From PMP191F sp047602185 (lineage in GTDB: Bacteria; Bacteroidota; Bacteroidia; Chitinophagales; Chitinophagaceae), in assembly GCA_047602185.1 (NCBI GenBank), contig JASGHY010000001.1:1488001-1552000 (forward strand): a stretch of 64,000 nt of DNA, written 5' to 3'. This document shows, piece by piece, positions 1 through 8,665 of this stretch. The translations under genes were made by a program, and so were the position numbers. The notes under the pieces were generated by a model. The model searched no databases and was not told the DNA's origin. It worked only from the letters and a program-made list of their open reading frames with translations. Within the stretch, counting starts at the first letter, position 1. Every line of letters begins with the position of its first letter.

Positions 1-186
1 CAACCCATAACTCTGTTTCACTACAAAGCCAAACTATTTTTTCAATTATCTCCTGGAAACCAGATTCATATCTTATAGGATTCCCGACTTTAAAGCCATA
101 GCTTTCACCAAGGGTTTTATTTTTTCATAACGCAGAATGTTATAGCTTGCCGGTTAATCCGGTAAAGTGGTAAAAATTGATTATTT

Positions 187-546
187 ATGACTGAAGATCA
201 ACATATTTTTAAGAAAATTGAGCAGATTGGTGACCGCGTATTGCGTTTAGCTGCAGTAGAACTTTGTAATGAGATTGTAGAGAACAGGTATAAATCGGCT
301 GAGATCATCGACTACCTGGGGAGTACCAAAGTATTCGGGCTTATTGCCAGGTACAAGAAACTGGAGCCGCATAAAAACGACCCCGCAGCTGAGAAAGGGC
401 ATTCAAGACGCATGGCCAGCGCCTATGAATATTCAATAGGTAAGCTTTATTATGATGATAAGGTGAAAGCCCTTACTACTGCAAAAGAAGACCTGGCGCA
501 TTTTTATGAAAACCAGGATCAGTACTTCATTAAAAAGAACCCATAA
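187..546 (+). CDS. Uncharacterised small soluble protein
   Basis: I do not recognise this 119-residue protein. It is charged, has no signal peptide or membrane segment, and looks mostly helical. The ATG at 187 is the first in frame and no other start fits better. It stands alone: the next gene is on the opposite strand, and a hairpin with a T-rich tail lies about 100 bases downstream. The codon use looks like that of the neighbours. It is probably a real gene because the frame is complete and isolated, but no function can be proposed. Confidence 0.65.
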   Translation: MTEDQHIFKKIEQIGDRVLRLAAVELCNEIVENRYKSAEIIDYLGSTKVFGLIARYKKLEPHKNDPAAEKGHSRRMASAYEYSIGKLYYDDKVKALTTAKEDLAHFYENQDQYFIKKNP

Positions 547-647
547 GTGCAACCCAGGTAAAGCTGACAGTAATATCCCGGCGGAGTAGGGCGCTTCATT
601 CAGCGCCAGGCCGCTGGTTCGGATCAGCCACCCTCACAAATAGTTTG

Positions 648-676
648 AGCCCTGGCGAAAGCCGGGGCTTTTGTTT
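648..676 (+). terminator. Rho-independent terminator after the 119-aa gene
   Basis: A 9-bp stem (AGCCCTGGC / GCCGGGGCT, one G-T type mismatch) closes on a GAAA tetraloop and is followed by TTTGTTTT. It faces the convergent response-regulator gene. Confidence 0.7.
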
Positions 677-725
677 TCCGCTCATACGGCATTGAGAACA
701 AATTTCCGGAAACCTAATTATTATT

Positions 726-1487
726 CTAAAACTTATAAAACTCTTTGATCCTTCCGAGAAAAACATCTTTCTTGCGCCGGCTTACTTCCACTTCTTTATC
801 ATTGGAAAGGATCACCGAACCGCCTTCACCACGCAAATATTCCTTTACATGCAGCAGGTTGATAAGATATGATTTATGAATGCGGACAAATCCTGCATCT
901 GCCAGTAATTCTTCGTATTCATGTATTGGTTTTGCCGAAACCAAATGAAGCTTGTCTGTGAAATAAAACCCGGTATAGCTACCCGATGCCTCGCAAAACA
1001 AAATGTCTTTCAATTCCACTACCTGGAAACCCTGCAGGGAAGGAATACATAATTTCATTTCCTGCCGCGATTGTGGTTTTTGCAGGTTGTGCAAAAGCGT
1101 ACTGATATTTTTATTGATGGCATTTGCCGAGATCCTTTTCTCCGCCCTCTTTACTGCATCCACCAGCAGGTCTTCATCTATCGGCTTCATCAGGTAGTCT
1201 ATAGCACTGTAACGGAATGCCTGTAATGAGTATTGATTATGCGCTGTTACAAAAATGATCTCAAAATTGTTGGTTTCCAGTTCAGCCAGCAGATCAAAAC
1301 CGGTTTTGCCCGGCAAGGATATGTCAAGGAACACTAACTGAGGTTCCAGCAACTCTATCTTTTCTTTTGCCGAATCAGCATCGGTACATTCCGCCACTAT
1401 TTTTACCCCGGGGCAATATTCGTGCAGCAACCTGCGTAAAGTATTCAACCCTCTTGGTTCGTCGTCTATCAATATGGTTCGTATCAT
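726..1487 (-). CDS. LytTR-family response regulator
   Basis: A 253-residue two-component response regulator. The receiver domain (about residues 1-120) has the acidic pair DDE at 8-10, the phospho-acceptor Asp55 in LVFLDISLPG, and the conserved Lys in YLMKP near residue 102. A LytTR DNA-binding domain fills residues 145-250. It begins 10 bases after the stop of the sensor kinase, so the two are one transcript and almost certainly a cognate pair. Regulators of this type in Bacteroidota often control surface or export genes; the target here is unknown. The divergent T9SS and S74 genes upstream of the kinase are plausible but unproven targets. Confidence 0.93.
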   Translation of the reverse strand: MIRTILIDDEPRGLNTLRRLLHEYCPGVKIVAECTDADSAKEKIELLEPQLVFLDISLPGKTGFDLLAELETNNFEIIFVTAHNQYSLQAFRYSAIDYLMKPIDEDLLVDAVKRAEKRISANAINKNISTLLHNLQKPQSRQEMKLCIPSLQGFQVVELKDILFCEASGSYTGFYFTDKLHLVSAKPIHEYEELLADAGFVRIHKSYLINLLHVKEYLRGEGGSVILSNDKEVEVSRRKKDVFLGRIKEFYKF

Positions 1488-1497
1488 AATGAGCCAT

Positions 1498-4400
1498 TTA
1501 AAGATTAAATTTCAAAATAGCAATGGTCCCGCTATCACTTCTTCCCGGCAATTCAGACTTGTCTATGATTGAAAGAGAACAGTTCATCTTATATTTTTCG
1601 TTCAGCACGGAAAGTCGTTCATGAATATTGGCAATACCCAGTGAACGATGTGATGGTAATATGCCTGCCTTTTTTTCAAGTGAATGCAGGTAGCCAACCC
1701 CATTGTCTTCAATTTCGCAAATCAGGGTCTCTGCCAACTTGTAAAAACGGATCTCCAGTTTCTTTTCGCCTTTTATGTTGCGTACACCATGCCAGATGGC
1801 ATTTTCTACTAAAGGCTGAACCAGCATCGGGGGCATCCGGACATCTTCAGGTATATTATTCCCTGCATCAAGGGTATAAGAAAAATCAGCAAATCTTAGT
1901 TTCTCCATTTCGAGGTATTGTTCCAGGTGATCAATACACTGCTTTACTGAAATAAATGTTTGCTGCGACTGTTCCAGGTTGGTCCTGATCAGTTGAGCAA
2001 ATTTGCTCAGGTAACGGCTGGCATTTTGTTTCTCATCTTCCAGTATCATTTCTTTAATACTGTTGAGCGAATTAAAAATAAAATGCGGGCTCATTTGCGC
2101 ATGAAGACCTTTCATTTCCAGCTCGGCTATTTGTGTATTGATCCGCGCTTTTTGCCGGATATCGTTTATTCTTTTTTTGTAAGCAAGCCACAGGCCCAGC
2201 CCCAGCAGCAGGGATACAAGAACAATAAACCACCAGTTTTTCCAGAAAGGCGGACGGATAAAGATCTCAATGTCCCGCACCTGTTCCGGCCAGCTGTTGT
2301 TCTTGATAAATACTTTCACCTGCAAATGGTGCAAACCCGGCGTAAGATTGCTGATAATAATGCTTTGCTGCGAACCGGTTTCATCCCACTCCCTGTCCTT
2401 ATCCCCATCATTACCATCATTTATAAAACGATAAGCAAACTGTTGCTGGTAAGCATCTTCAAAGTTTACAGAGGCAAGGTTAACTACAATACTGTTTTGC
2501 TTATAGGAAAGTTCCAGTCTATTGCCCGGATGATGGATCACGTCCTCACCATGCACATTAATGCTTTCAATAAAGAACTCCGGTGGCGCATTGTTCTTTA
2601 ACAGGCTGTCAGGATTAAACCGCACAACAGTGTTATTGAAACCACCATACAGCTGCCGGTAAACAGCATCATAATAAAAGGTAAATGCAGTAAATGGGCC
2701 TTCCGGCATATTATCAGATACGCCAAAAGCCGCTATTTTCTTTGTATTGATATCATAATTGGCCAGCCCGCTTTCTGTACCCAGCCAGAGCTTATCTCCA
2801 TGCAGATAGATGGCCCTGATCGTATTATCAGGGAGACCGTTACTGCGGGTAATATGCTCAAATTTTTTCTGTGCAGGATCATAAATAGCAAGACCATTGT
2901 CTACAACTGCGATATACATTTTACCATGCTTATCAAATGCAATCCCGTTTACCTGTTTTCTTGCTGTTTTTATTTTCGGTAACGAATCCAGTAACAGGTC
3001 AAATTGCTTTGTTTGTATATTATAGCGGCTGGCTCCATGACCTGCAAACCAGATGTTACCGGCATAATCTTCAGTTATGTACATCGGTGTGAGAATGTTG
3101 AATAAAGCATTGCCGCTGTAATCGACCTCCGTAAATACTTTTTCACTGGCCCTGCGAACATAAAAGCGGTTATTCTTATTGATCGTTACATACCATGTTT
3201 TATCTGAACCATAGAGCTGCCAGCTTATCCAGCTATATCCTGTATCCCAATGAGGCAGGCTGATACTTTTACTGCCATAGTCATGAGTATTAATGCCAAT
3301 CAGCGGGCCGTAAGTGCCGGCATATACGCTGTCTTCATTAAATGCCAGCACACTATAAACATTATTGGAATAATTACCGTACCGGGACAAATCAACCTTT
3401 TTCAACAATTGTAGTGTGCGGCGGTCAAATACATATACTCCTTCTCCTGAAGAGGCTGCAAATATTTTATTATCAGCCACTGTAAGCATACGTATCGCAG
3501 TATTGCTGCCGGGAGCATTTACATCACGCCGGATGGAGATCTTTTCAAGATCACCGGTATTTTTTTTCTGGCGCAGCAGCCCTTTATCAGTACCTATCCA
3601 TAAGCGGCCCGATCTGTCGGTTAAAACAGCAGTGCAGAGATGATCAGGCAAATACAATGCAGGAAGAATAGTGTACTTATTAGCGTCTTTATCGAAACGT
3701 AACAGGTAGAATCCTTTTTGCAGACCCGTAATGATCAGTGTAGAGTCATTCAGGCGAACGATCTTGCTACGCCAGCCAAAGAGGCTGTTCAAACCAGTTA
3801 ATGCAGTTTGTATCTGGTATTTCTTCTGCCGCTGCAGATCAAACCAGGCCAATTCAGTTGCCTGCTCTGCAACAACACTAAAAGCATTTTCATCGCTGTG
3901 CATGAAATGCATCAATTGTTTTGAAGGGCCTACCTGCCGGTAAAATGCAGCATCCTGTTCACTGATTGCGTGAAGATCTTTTTTTGAAACATAATACAGA
4001 TAAGGGCCTGCTGTGGTAGCCAGTAACAGCACACCCGGCTGCAGCGTTATAATGCCACCGATGCGACCAAAAGGAACATCCAGTTTTTCAACATCTTCCT
4101 TTTTATAATGATCGTAGCGGAATACCAGTTCTTCTTTTTTATTAAAATGGCAAAACCCGGTGGCAGTAAGCAGGAAGATATTACCTGCATCATCGCCCGC
4201 TATGCCATGAACATCATTTTCAAGATAAGGCTGGTTCAAAGGGCCGGCTGGTACAATAATGTTTCGTTGCTGCAGTGTCTGTACATTAATAATGTGCAGG
4301 CCATTGTGCGTGGCTGCACCAAGCTGTCCGCCACCTATCCATTTCAATTGCTCTACATGGTCAGCAGGCAGGCTATTACGGCTGCTGTCGGAATAGAATT

Positions 4401-4647
4401 GCAAAAAGTTGTTTCCGTCAAAACGGTTCAGCCCTTTTGAAGTGGCAATCCAGAGATATCCATACGCGTCCTGGGTAAAGCTCATAATGCGGTTGTCACT
4501 CAGACCGTCCTTAACAGAATAAAGCGTAAAGTCTTCTTCTTTAAAAGACTGGGCCTGCAACTGGAAACTCCCATACAGAAAGATGGATAATATGACTATG
4601 ATAAACCTGCGCAAATTGTGATGCCCGGCATGAAGCGGATTGGACAA
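1498..4647 (-). CDS. Beta-propeller sensor histidine kinase (LytS/YehU type)
   Basis: A 1049-residue membrane sensor. A hydrophobic signal segment (FIIVILSIFLYG) is followed by a large periplasmic region of two-component-propeller repeats, visible as recurring blades such as GYLWIATSKGLNRFD (about 65), GRLWIGTDKGLL (about 350) and DKLWLGTESGLANYD (about 645). A Y_Y_Y domain, a single membrane span (FIVLVSLLLGLGLWLAY) and a His_kinase domain follow. The kinase H-box is PHFIFNSLNS near 850 and the N-box is LVQPLVENAIWHG near 940. It phosphorylates the LytTR regulator encoded 10 bases downstream. The start is odd: no in-frame ATG precedes the signal segment, so translation must begin at TTG, either 4647 or 4614. 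The second gives a more compact signal peptide. Confidence 0.93.
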   Translation of the reverse strand: MSNPLHAGHHNLRRFIIVILSIFLYGSFQLQAQSFKEEDFTLYSVKDGLSDNRIMSFTQDAYGYLWIATSKGLNRFDGNNFLQFYSDSSRNSLPADHVEQLKWIGGGQLGAATHNGLHIINVQTLQQRNIIVPAGPLNQPYLENDVHGIAGDDAGNIFLLTATGFCHFNKKEELVFRYDHYKKEDVEKLDVPFGRIGGIITLQPGVLLLATTAGPYLYYVSKKDLHAISEQDAAFYRQVGPSKQLMHFMHSDENAFSVVAEQATELAWFDLQRQKKYQIQTALTGLNSLFGWRSKIVRLNDSTLIITGLQKGFYLLRFDKDANKYTILPALYLPDHLCTAVLTDRSGRLWIGTDKGLLRQKKNTGDLEKISIRRDVNAPGSNTAIRMLTVADNKIFAASSGEGVYVFDRRTLQLLKKVDLSRYGNYSNNVYSVLAFNEDSVYAGTYGPLIGINTHDYGSKSISLPHWDTGYSWISWQLYGSDKTWYVTINKNNRFYVRRASEKVFTEVDYSGNALFNILTPMYITEDYAGNIWFAGHGASRYNIQTKQFDLLLDSLPKIKTARKQVNGIAFDKHGKMYIAVVDNGLAIYDPAQKKFEHITRSNGLPDNTIRAIYLHGDKLWLGTESGLANYDINTKKIAAFGVSDNMPEGPFTAFTFYYDAVYRQLYGGFNNTVVRFNPDSLLKNNAPPEFFIESINVHGEDVIHHPGNRLELSYKQNSIVVNLASVNFEDAYQQQFAYRFINDGNDGDKDREWDETGSQQSIIISNLTPGLHHLQVKVFIKNNSWPEQVRDIEIFIRPPFWKNWWFIVLVSLLLGLGLWLAYKKRINDIRQKARINTQIAELEMKGLHAQMSPHFIFNSLNSIKEMILEDEKQNASRYLSKFAQLIRTNLEQSQQTFISVKQCIDHLEQYLEMEKLRFADFSYTLDAGNNIPEDVRMPPMLVQPLVENAIWHGVRNIKGEKKLEIRFYKLAETLICEIEDNGVGYLHSLEKKAGILPSHRSLGIANIHERLSVLNEKYKMNCSLSIIDKSELPGRSDSGTIAILKFNL

Positions 4648-4916
4648 ATAAATTTAACCCGTTAAAGGCAAATAAAATGCAGTATAGCATTCTTTCAACA
4701 TAACTGTTCCTTTTATACGTTATTTCCCGCCTTTCCTTTTTCAAATCCCGCCTTTTACCAAACGACGGCCATAAAATTTTACAAAGAGCCTTTTGCCGGA
4801 AAAAAAGCAAAACCCGCCGATAGTAAAATGGTGGTTCTGGCCGGTTGGGATACACAATAGCTTTAGTAATACTACCCTAACTATATACTAATTATTCAGT
4901 AAACTGTAAATCCCTA

Positions 4917-6299
4917 ATGGTGAAGCCCTTTGCTTTTACTATCAACAAAAAAACCTTCACATGGCGCCTTGCAATGCCCGGGTTTTTCCTTGTGGCTTCC
5001 CTGTCATCTGCCGCCCAGCTATACATAGGGCCAGGCGCACAGGTACAACTAACAGGTAGTGCCGGCCTTACCCTGAATAATACAGACCTTACCAATAATG
5101 GTACTTTTTCAGCCGGCAACGGTACGGTATATTTCTCCGGGGCACAAAAGGTGGCTATAAGCGGTACGCAAACGGTACAATTTTATACGCTCCGGATCAA
5201 TAGAGATCCCGGCAGCAGCATCGTACTCCAGCGCTCTATAAGCCTGAGCAATCAATTGCAGTTTTCACAAGGGTTCATTGATCTCAATGGGCAAAACCTT
5301 GATCTTGGCAGCACGGGGCAGCTCACCGGCGAATCAGAGACCAGCCGTATACTTGGCACTGCAGGTGGTGAGGTACTTTTTACTGCCACCCTCAATGCAC
5401 CCTCCAATGCAAACCCCGGCAACCTTGGTGCACAGATCAGCAGTACACGGAACATGGGTAGTGTGCAGATAAAAAGGGGGCACAGGGCGCAAAGCATTAC
5501 CGGCAGCAGCATATTACGCTATTACAATATAACCCCGGCTAATAACAGCAGCCTGGGGGCAACACTCCGGTTCTATTACCTGGATGCAGAACTGAACGGT
5601 CTTACCGAAAACAGCCTGGTACAGTGGCGCAGCACGGATGGTATTACCTGGCTCGATCAGCGACGTAGCAGTAGCGATGTGGCATTGAACTACGTAGAAA
5701 AAACAGGTATTGACGCCTTTTCTGTATGGACACTTTCCGGGCCTTCCGGTGCACTGCCGGTAGTATTTAAAGATTTCCATTTGCAATGCGACGGGGATAA
5801 AGCAATCCTTCGCTGGAAAACATCACAGGAAAGCAACAGCAGTCATTTTTCCATAGAAAGAAACAGTGGTACAGGATGGATCAGCATTGGTCAGCTACCG
5901 GCAGCAGGCAACAGCAGCACGGAAAAAAGCTATGAATTTACCGACCCCAACCCAATAGAAAAAGCACAATACAGGGTAGCTCAATATGACCTGGACGGAC
6001 AAGTGAAATATACCCCGATAGTCATTTTCAATTGTTCACTCACAAACACCTGCCAGGTATGGCCCAATCCTTTCGGGCAGGTATTTACAATAAAGATCCG
6101 TAACGACCGCAACGACCAGGTAAGGTTAAGAGTGATCGACGCAAGGGGAGTGGTCATCATCAACAGATCCTTAAATCTGCTAAGAGGATTCAACCAGTTT
6201 GAAGTGAACCTGCAACAGGTTGCTTCAGGTGCATACCTGCTCATTATGGAATGGGCAGACGGACACCAGGCAAAAACAATGCGCCTTATAAAACAGTAA
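4917..6299 (+). CDS. T9SS-secreted surface protein with type A sorting domain
   Basis: A 460-residue exported protein. The N-terminus carries a signal peptide (hydrophobic run PGFFLVASLSSAAQ); translation from 4917 gives about 20 residues before it, and Met20 is an alternative start. Residues 30-290 are rich in Gly, Ser, Thr and Asn and look like a beta-rich passenger, with a glycine-rich stretch typical of surface filament proteins. A fibronectin-like module (about 285-370, starting LPVVFKDFHLQCDG) is followed by a C-terminal type IX sorting domain with VWPNPFGQVFTIKI and GAYLLIMEW. It would be exported by SecYEG and then by the T9SS and anchored or released. The S74 gene begins 28 bases downstream, so the pair is probably co-transcribed. 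Confidence 0.9.
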   Translation: MVKPFAFTINKKTFTWRLAMPGFFLVASLSSAAQLYIGPGAQVQLTGSAGLTLNNTDLTNNGTFSAGNGTVYFSGAQKVAISGTQTVQFYTLRINRDPGSSIVLQRSISLSNQLQFSQGFIDLNGQNLDLGSTGQLTGESETSRILGTAGGEVLFTATLNAPSNANPGNLGAQISSTRNMGSVQIKRGHRAQSITGSSILRYYNITPANNSSLGATLRFYYLDAELNGLTENSLVQWRSTDGITWLDQRRSSSDVALNYVEKTGIDAFSVWTLSGPSGALPVVFKDFHLQCDGDKAILRWKTSQESNSSHFSIERNSGTGWISIGQLPAAGNSSTEKSYEFTDPNPIEKAQYRVAQYDLDGQVKYTPIVIFNCSLTNTCQVWPNPFGQVFTIKIRNDRNDQVRLRVIDARGVVIINRSLNLLRGFNQFEVNLQQVASGAYLLIMEWADGHQAKTMRLIKQ

Positions 6300-6327
6300 A
6301 AAACACCAGAGACCAAAACCAGGAGAC

Positions 6328-8325
6328 ATGAATAAACTATTATTATCAATAATGCTGGCTATTGTTTCGGCACCGGGTATTGCTCAAAACGTAGGCATTG
6401 GCACCACAGCCCCCCATACCAGCGCGGCATTGGAAATAAAGAGCACCGTGAAAGGACTATTGATCCCCACGATGACAGAAACACAGCGCAACGCCATCAG
6501 TTCACCAGCCACAGGACTGCTTATTTTCCAGGCCGATGGTACAGCCGGTTTTTATTACAACAGTGGCTCATCCACCACACCTGTATGGACAGGGTTAGGA
6601 GCTACCGGCAGCGGCTGGCAAATGACCGGTAACAGCGGCACCAACCCTACAATGAATTTTATCGGAACAACGGATCTGCAGCCACTTCGTTTCAGGATAC
6701 AAAATGTAAATGCAGGCATCATAGACAGTGCTTCCAATAATACAGCCATGGGTTTTCGGTCTTTAGACTCTATTGGCGCAGGAATTCACAATACAGCATT
6801 TGGCATCAGCAGCCTGATCAGCAATAAAGATGGTAGCTACAACACCGGGAGCGGCAGTTATTCCCTGCGGCTTAACACCACCGGTAGCTATAATACCGCC
6901 AACGGTTATGTAGCACTTCGTTCCAATACCACCGGTAATTATAACACGGCAATGGGCGCACTTGCACTATATGCAGCTACAACCGGCAATTATAATACAG
7001 CCAATGGCTTTTCCGCACTCAGGTCAAACACCTTCGGAAGCTTTAATACAGCTACAGGAGCAGGGGCTCTTTTTCAAAACATAAGCGGCTCACAAAACAC
7101 CGCTAATGGGTATGCTACATTAAATGCCAATACTACCGGTAGCATCAATACGGCATTGGGCAACCAGGTACTTTATAGCAACCAGACCGGAACCTCCAAT
7201 ACTGCTGCAGGCGGCAACGCTCTCCAGTTGAATACATCCGGAAGCCGCAACTCCGCTTTTGGGGCAAGCACATTACAATCCAATACTACAGGCGATGACA
7301 ATATTGCTATTGGATTTGGTGCATTATTATACAATTCGACCGGTTATTCAAACCTGGCCATTGGAAATTACGCAGGCTACAGTGGCAATGGTGGCTTGCG
7401 TGTGGCTATTGGAGACTCTTCTCTTTTTGGCAATACCGCCGATGGCAATATAGCAGTAGGTGCCCAAACAGCGCCTTATAATACAAGTGGGTCCTGGAAT
7501 ATATTTATGGGTTTCCGCTCCGGCTATCAAAGTACCGGCGGTCTCAGTAATATATTTATTGGTAACTATTCAGGACTAAAAGGCGGAACGAATGCTAATT
7601 ACAATGTGGCAGTTGGCAACCAGGCCTTGACGAACAATACAGATGGCTACTATAATACCATCATGGGAAATAATGCTGCCCAGAATAATACATCAGGCAA
7701 TTCAAATGTAATAATAGGAAGTGGTGCCGGTAGCGCTAACACTACAGGCAGCTTTAACACACTTATAGGACAGGGCGCCAATGTAAGCGCCGGTAATTTT
7801 ACCAATGCCAGCGCTATTGGCGCACAGGCTACCGCAACGTCCAGTAATTCCATGCGGCTTGGCGGTGCCAGCATAGGGGTATATTGCACCGCCCTGTACC
7901 AAACGAGTGACGAAAGATTTAAGAAAAACATTAAGGAAGAAGTACCCGGCCTTGATTTCATCATGGGCTTACGCCCTGTTGTTTATCAATATAAGGCATA
8001 CGAGATGGACAGGTTTGCATTGCAAAACAACTCCGTCCGCCAGGCAAATCTGAGATCCTCGGACTATACAGAAGCTGAAAACATTATACATGCCGGCTTT
8101 ATAGCACAGGATGTAGAAAAACTGATCAAGGCCAGGCATATCAATATAGGCATGGTACATAGCCCCACCAACGATACCGATAGTTATAGCATTGAATACG
8201 GGCAAATGATTGCACCACTGGTAAAAGCAGTGCAGGAGCAACAACAGGTTATTGATACATTAAAAAAGGAAAATGATGCATTGAAGAAACGCCTGGAAAG
8301 GCTGGAAGCGCTGATCATAAAATAG
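6328..8325 (+). CDS. Fibre-like protein with C-terminal peptidase S74 chaperone
   Basis: A 665-residue secreted protein with a cleavable signal peptide (LLLSIMLAIVSAPGIAQ). Residues about 130-500 consist of roughly twenty imperfect 22-24-residue repeats of the form NTAxGxxALxxNTTG, resembling the left-handed parallel beta-roll of YadA-like heads. The C-terminus is an intramolecular chaperone auto-processing domain (S74), with the SDERFKKNI motif at about 527 containing the likely self-cleavage serine, HAGFIAQDVEKL near 590, and a terminal coiled coil (VQEQQQVIDTLKKENDALKKRLERL, quoted here only in part: DTLKKENDALKKRL). Such domains trimerise fibres and are then released. The start has a good AGGAG site. 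It pairs with the T9SS protein just upstream, suggesting a surface appendage. Confidence 0.92.
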   Translation: MNKLLLSIMLAIVSAPGIAQNVGIGTTAPHTSAALEIKSTVKGLLIPTMTETQRNAISSPATGLLIFQADGTAGFYYNSGSSTTPVWTGLGATGSGWQMTGNSGTNPTMNFIGTTDLQPLRFRIQNVNAGIIDSASNNTAMGFRSLDSIGAGIHNTAFGISSLISNKDGSYNTGSGSYSLRLNTTGSYNTANGYVALRSNTTGNYNTAMGALALYAATTGNYNTANGFSALRSNTFGSFNTATGAGALFQNISGSQNTANGYATLNANTTGSINTALGNQVLYSNQTGTSNTAAGGNALQLNTSGSRNSAFGASTLQSNTTGDDNIAIGFGALLYNSTGYSNLAIGNYAGYSGNGGLRVAIGDSSLFGNTADGNIAVGAQTAPYNTSGSWNIFMGFRSGYQSTGGLSNIFIGNYSGLKGGTNANYNVAVGNQALTNNTDGYYNTIMGNNAAQNNTSGNSNVIIGSGAGSANTTGSFNTLIGQGANVSAGNFTNASAIGAQATATSSNSMRLGGASIGVYCTALYQTSDERFKKNIKEEVPGLDFIMGLRPVVYQYKAYEMDRFALQNNSVRQANLRSSDYTEAENIIHAGFIAQDVEKLIKARHINIGMVHSPTNDTDSYSIEYGQMIAPLVKAVQEQQQVIDTLKKENDALKKRLERLEALIIK

Positions 8326-8665
8326 GGGGCCATTCTTTCTCTGTTACAGACCTGACAGGTATTATCTGCTACATCATCTATCCTTCATAAAGACAACTTC
8401 AACGCTCCGGTCAGACCTGTCAGGTCAGGTTGCTGCAAGTGCTGCTTTCTAATGAATACTTAAAATATACAATGCTCAGCTTTCAGCAGTTGAGCATTGA
8501 ATGTTCGTTTGGTTGGTGGCTGGTGAAAACACCAGCCACAGGTCCGTCCCCCGGCGGGTGCTCTCACCCGCCGGAATGAAAACTCTTATAACTAAACAAC
8601 ATTGATTCGATGTTATTAAAGTCATGATCCCAACCCGTCAGGCCAATACAACGACTAGCTGATCT
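8326..8665 (+). repeat. Intergenic region with REP-like palindromes
   Basis: No gene is visible. The region holds GACCTGACAGGT (8349-8360) and its inverted copy ACCTGTCAGGTC (8415-8426); a palindrome with arms AATGCTCA/TGAGCATT (8470-8499); and a hairpin doublet, GTGGCTGGTG-AAAA-CACCAGCCAC (arms 8516-8525 and 8530-8539) followed by arms CCGGCGGGTG and CACCCGCCGG (8551-8574). The doublet resembles REP/BIME elements and recurs at 10761-10819 and in part at 34194-34217. Confidence 0.75.

Noticed and set aside
1..130. Minus-strand open frame running off the left edge
   Set aside because: It is open for about 40 codons, but no start codon is visible and the stretch is too short to support a gene; it could be a decayed remnant.
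1960..2601. 213-codon plus-strand frame inside the sensor kinase gene
   Set aside because: Antisense shadow of a conserved kinase domain.
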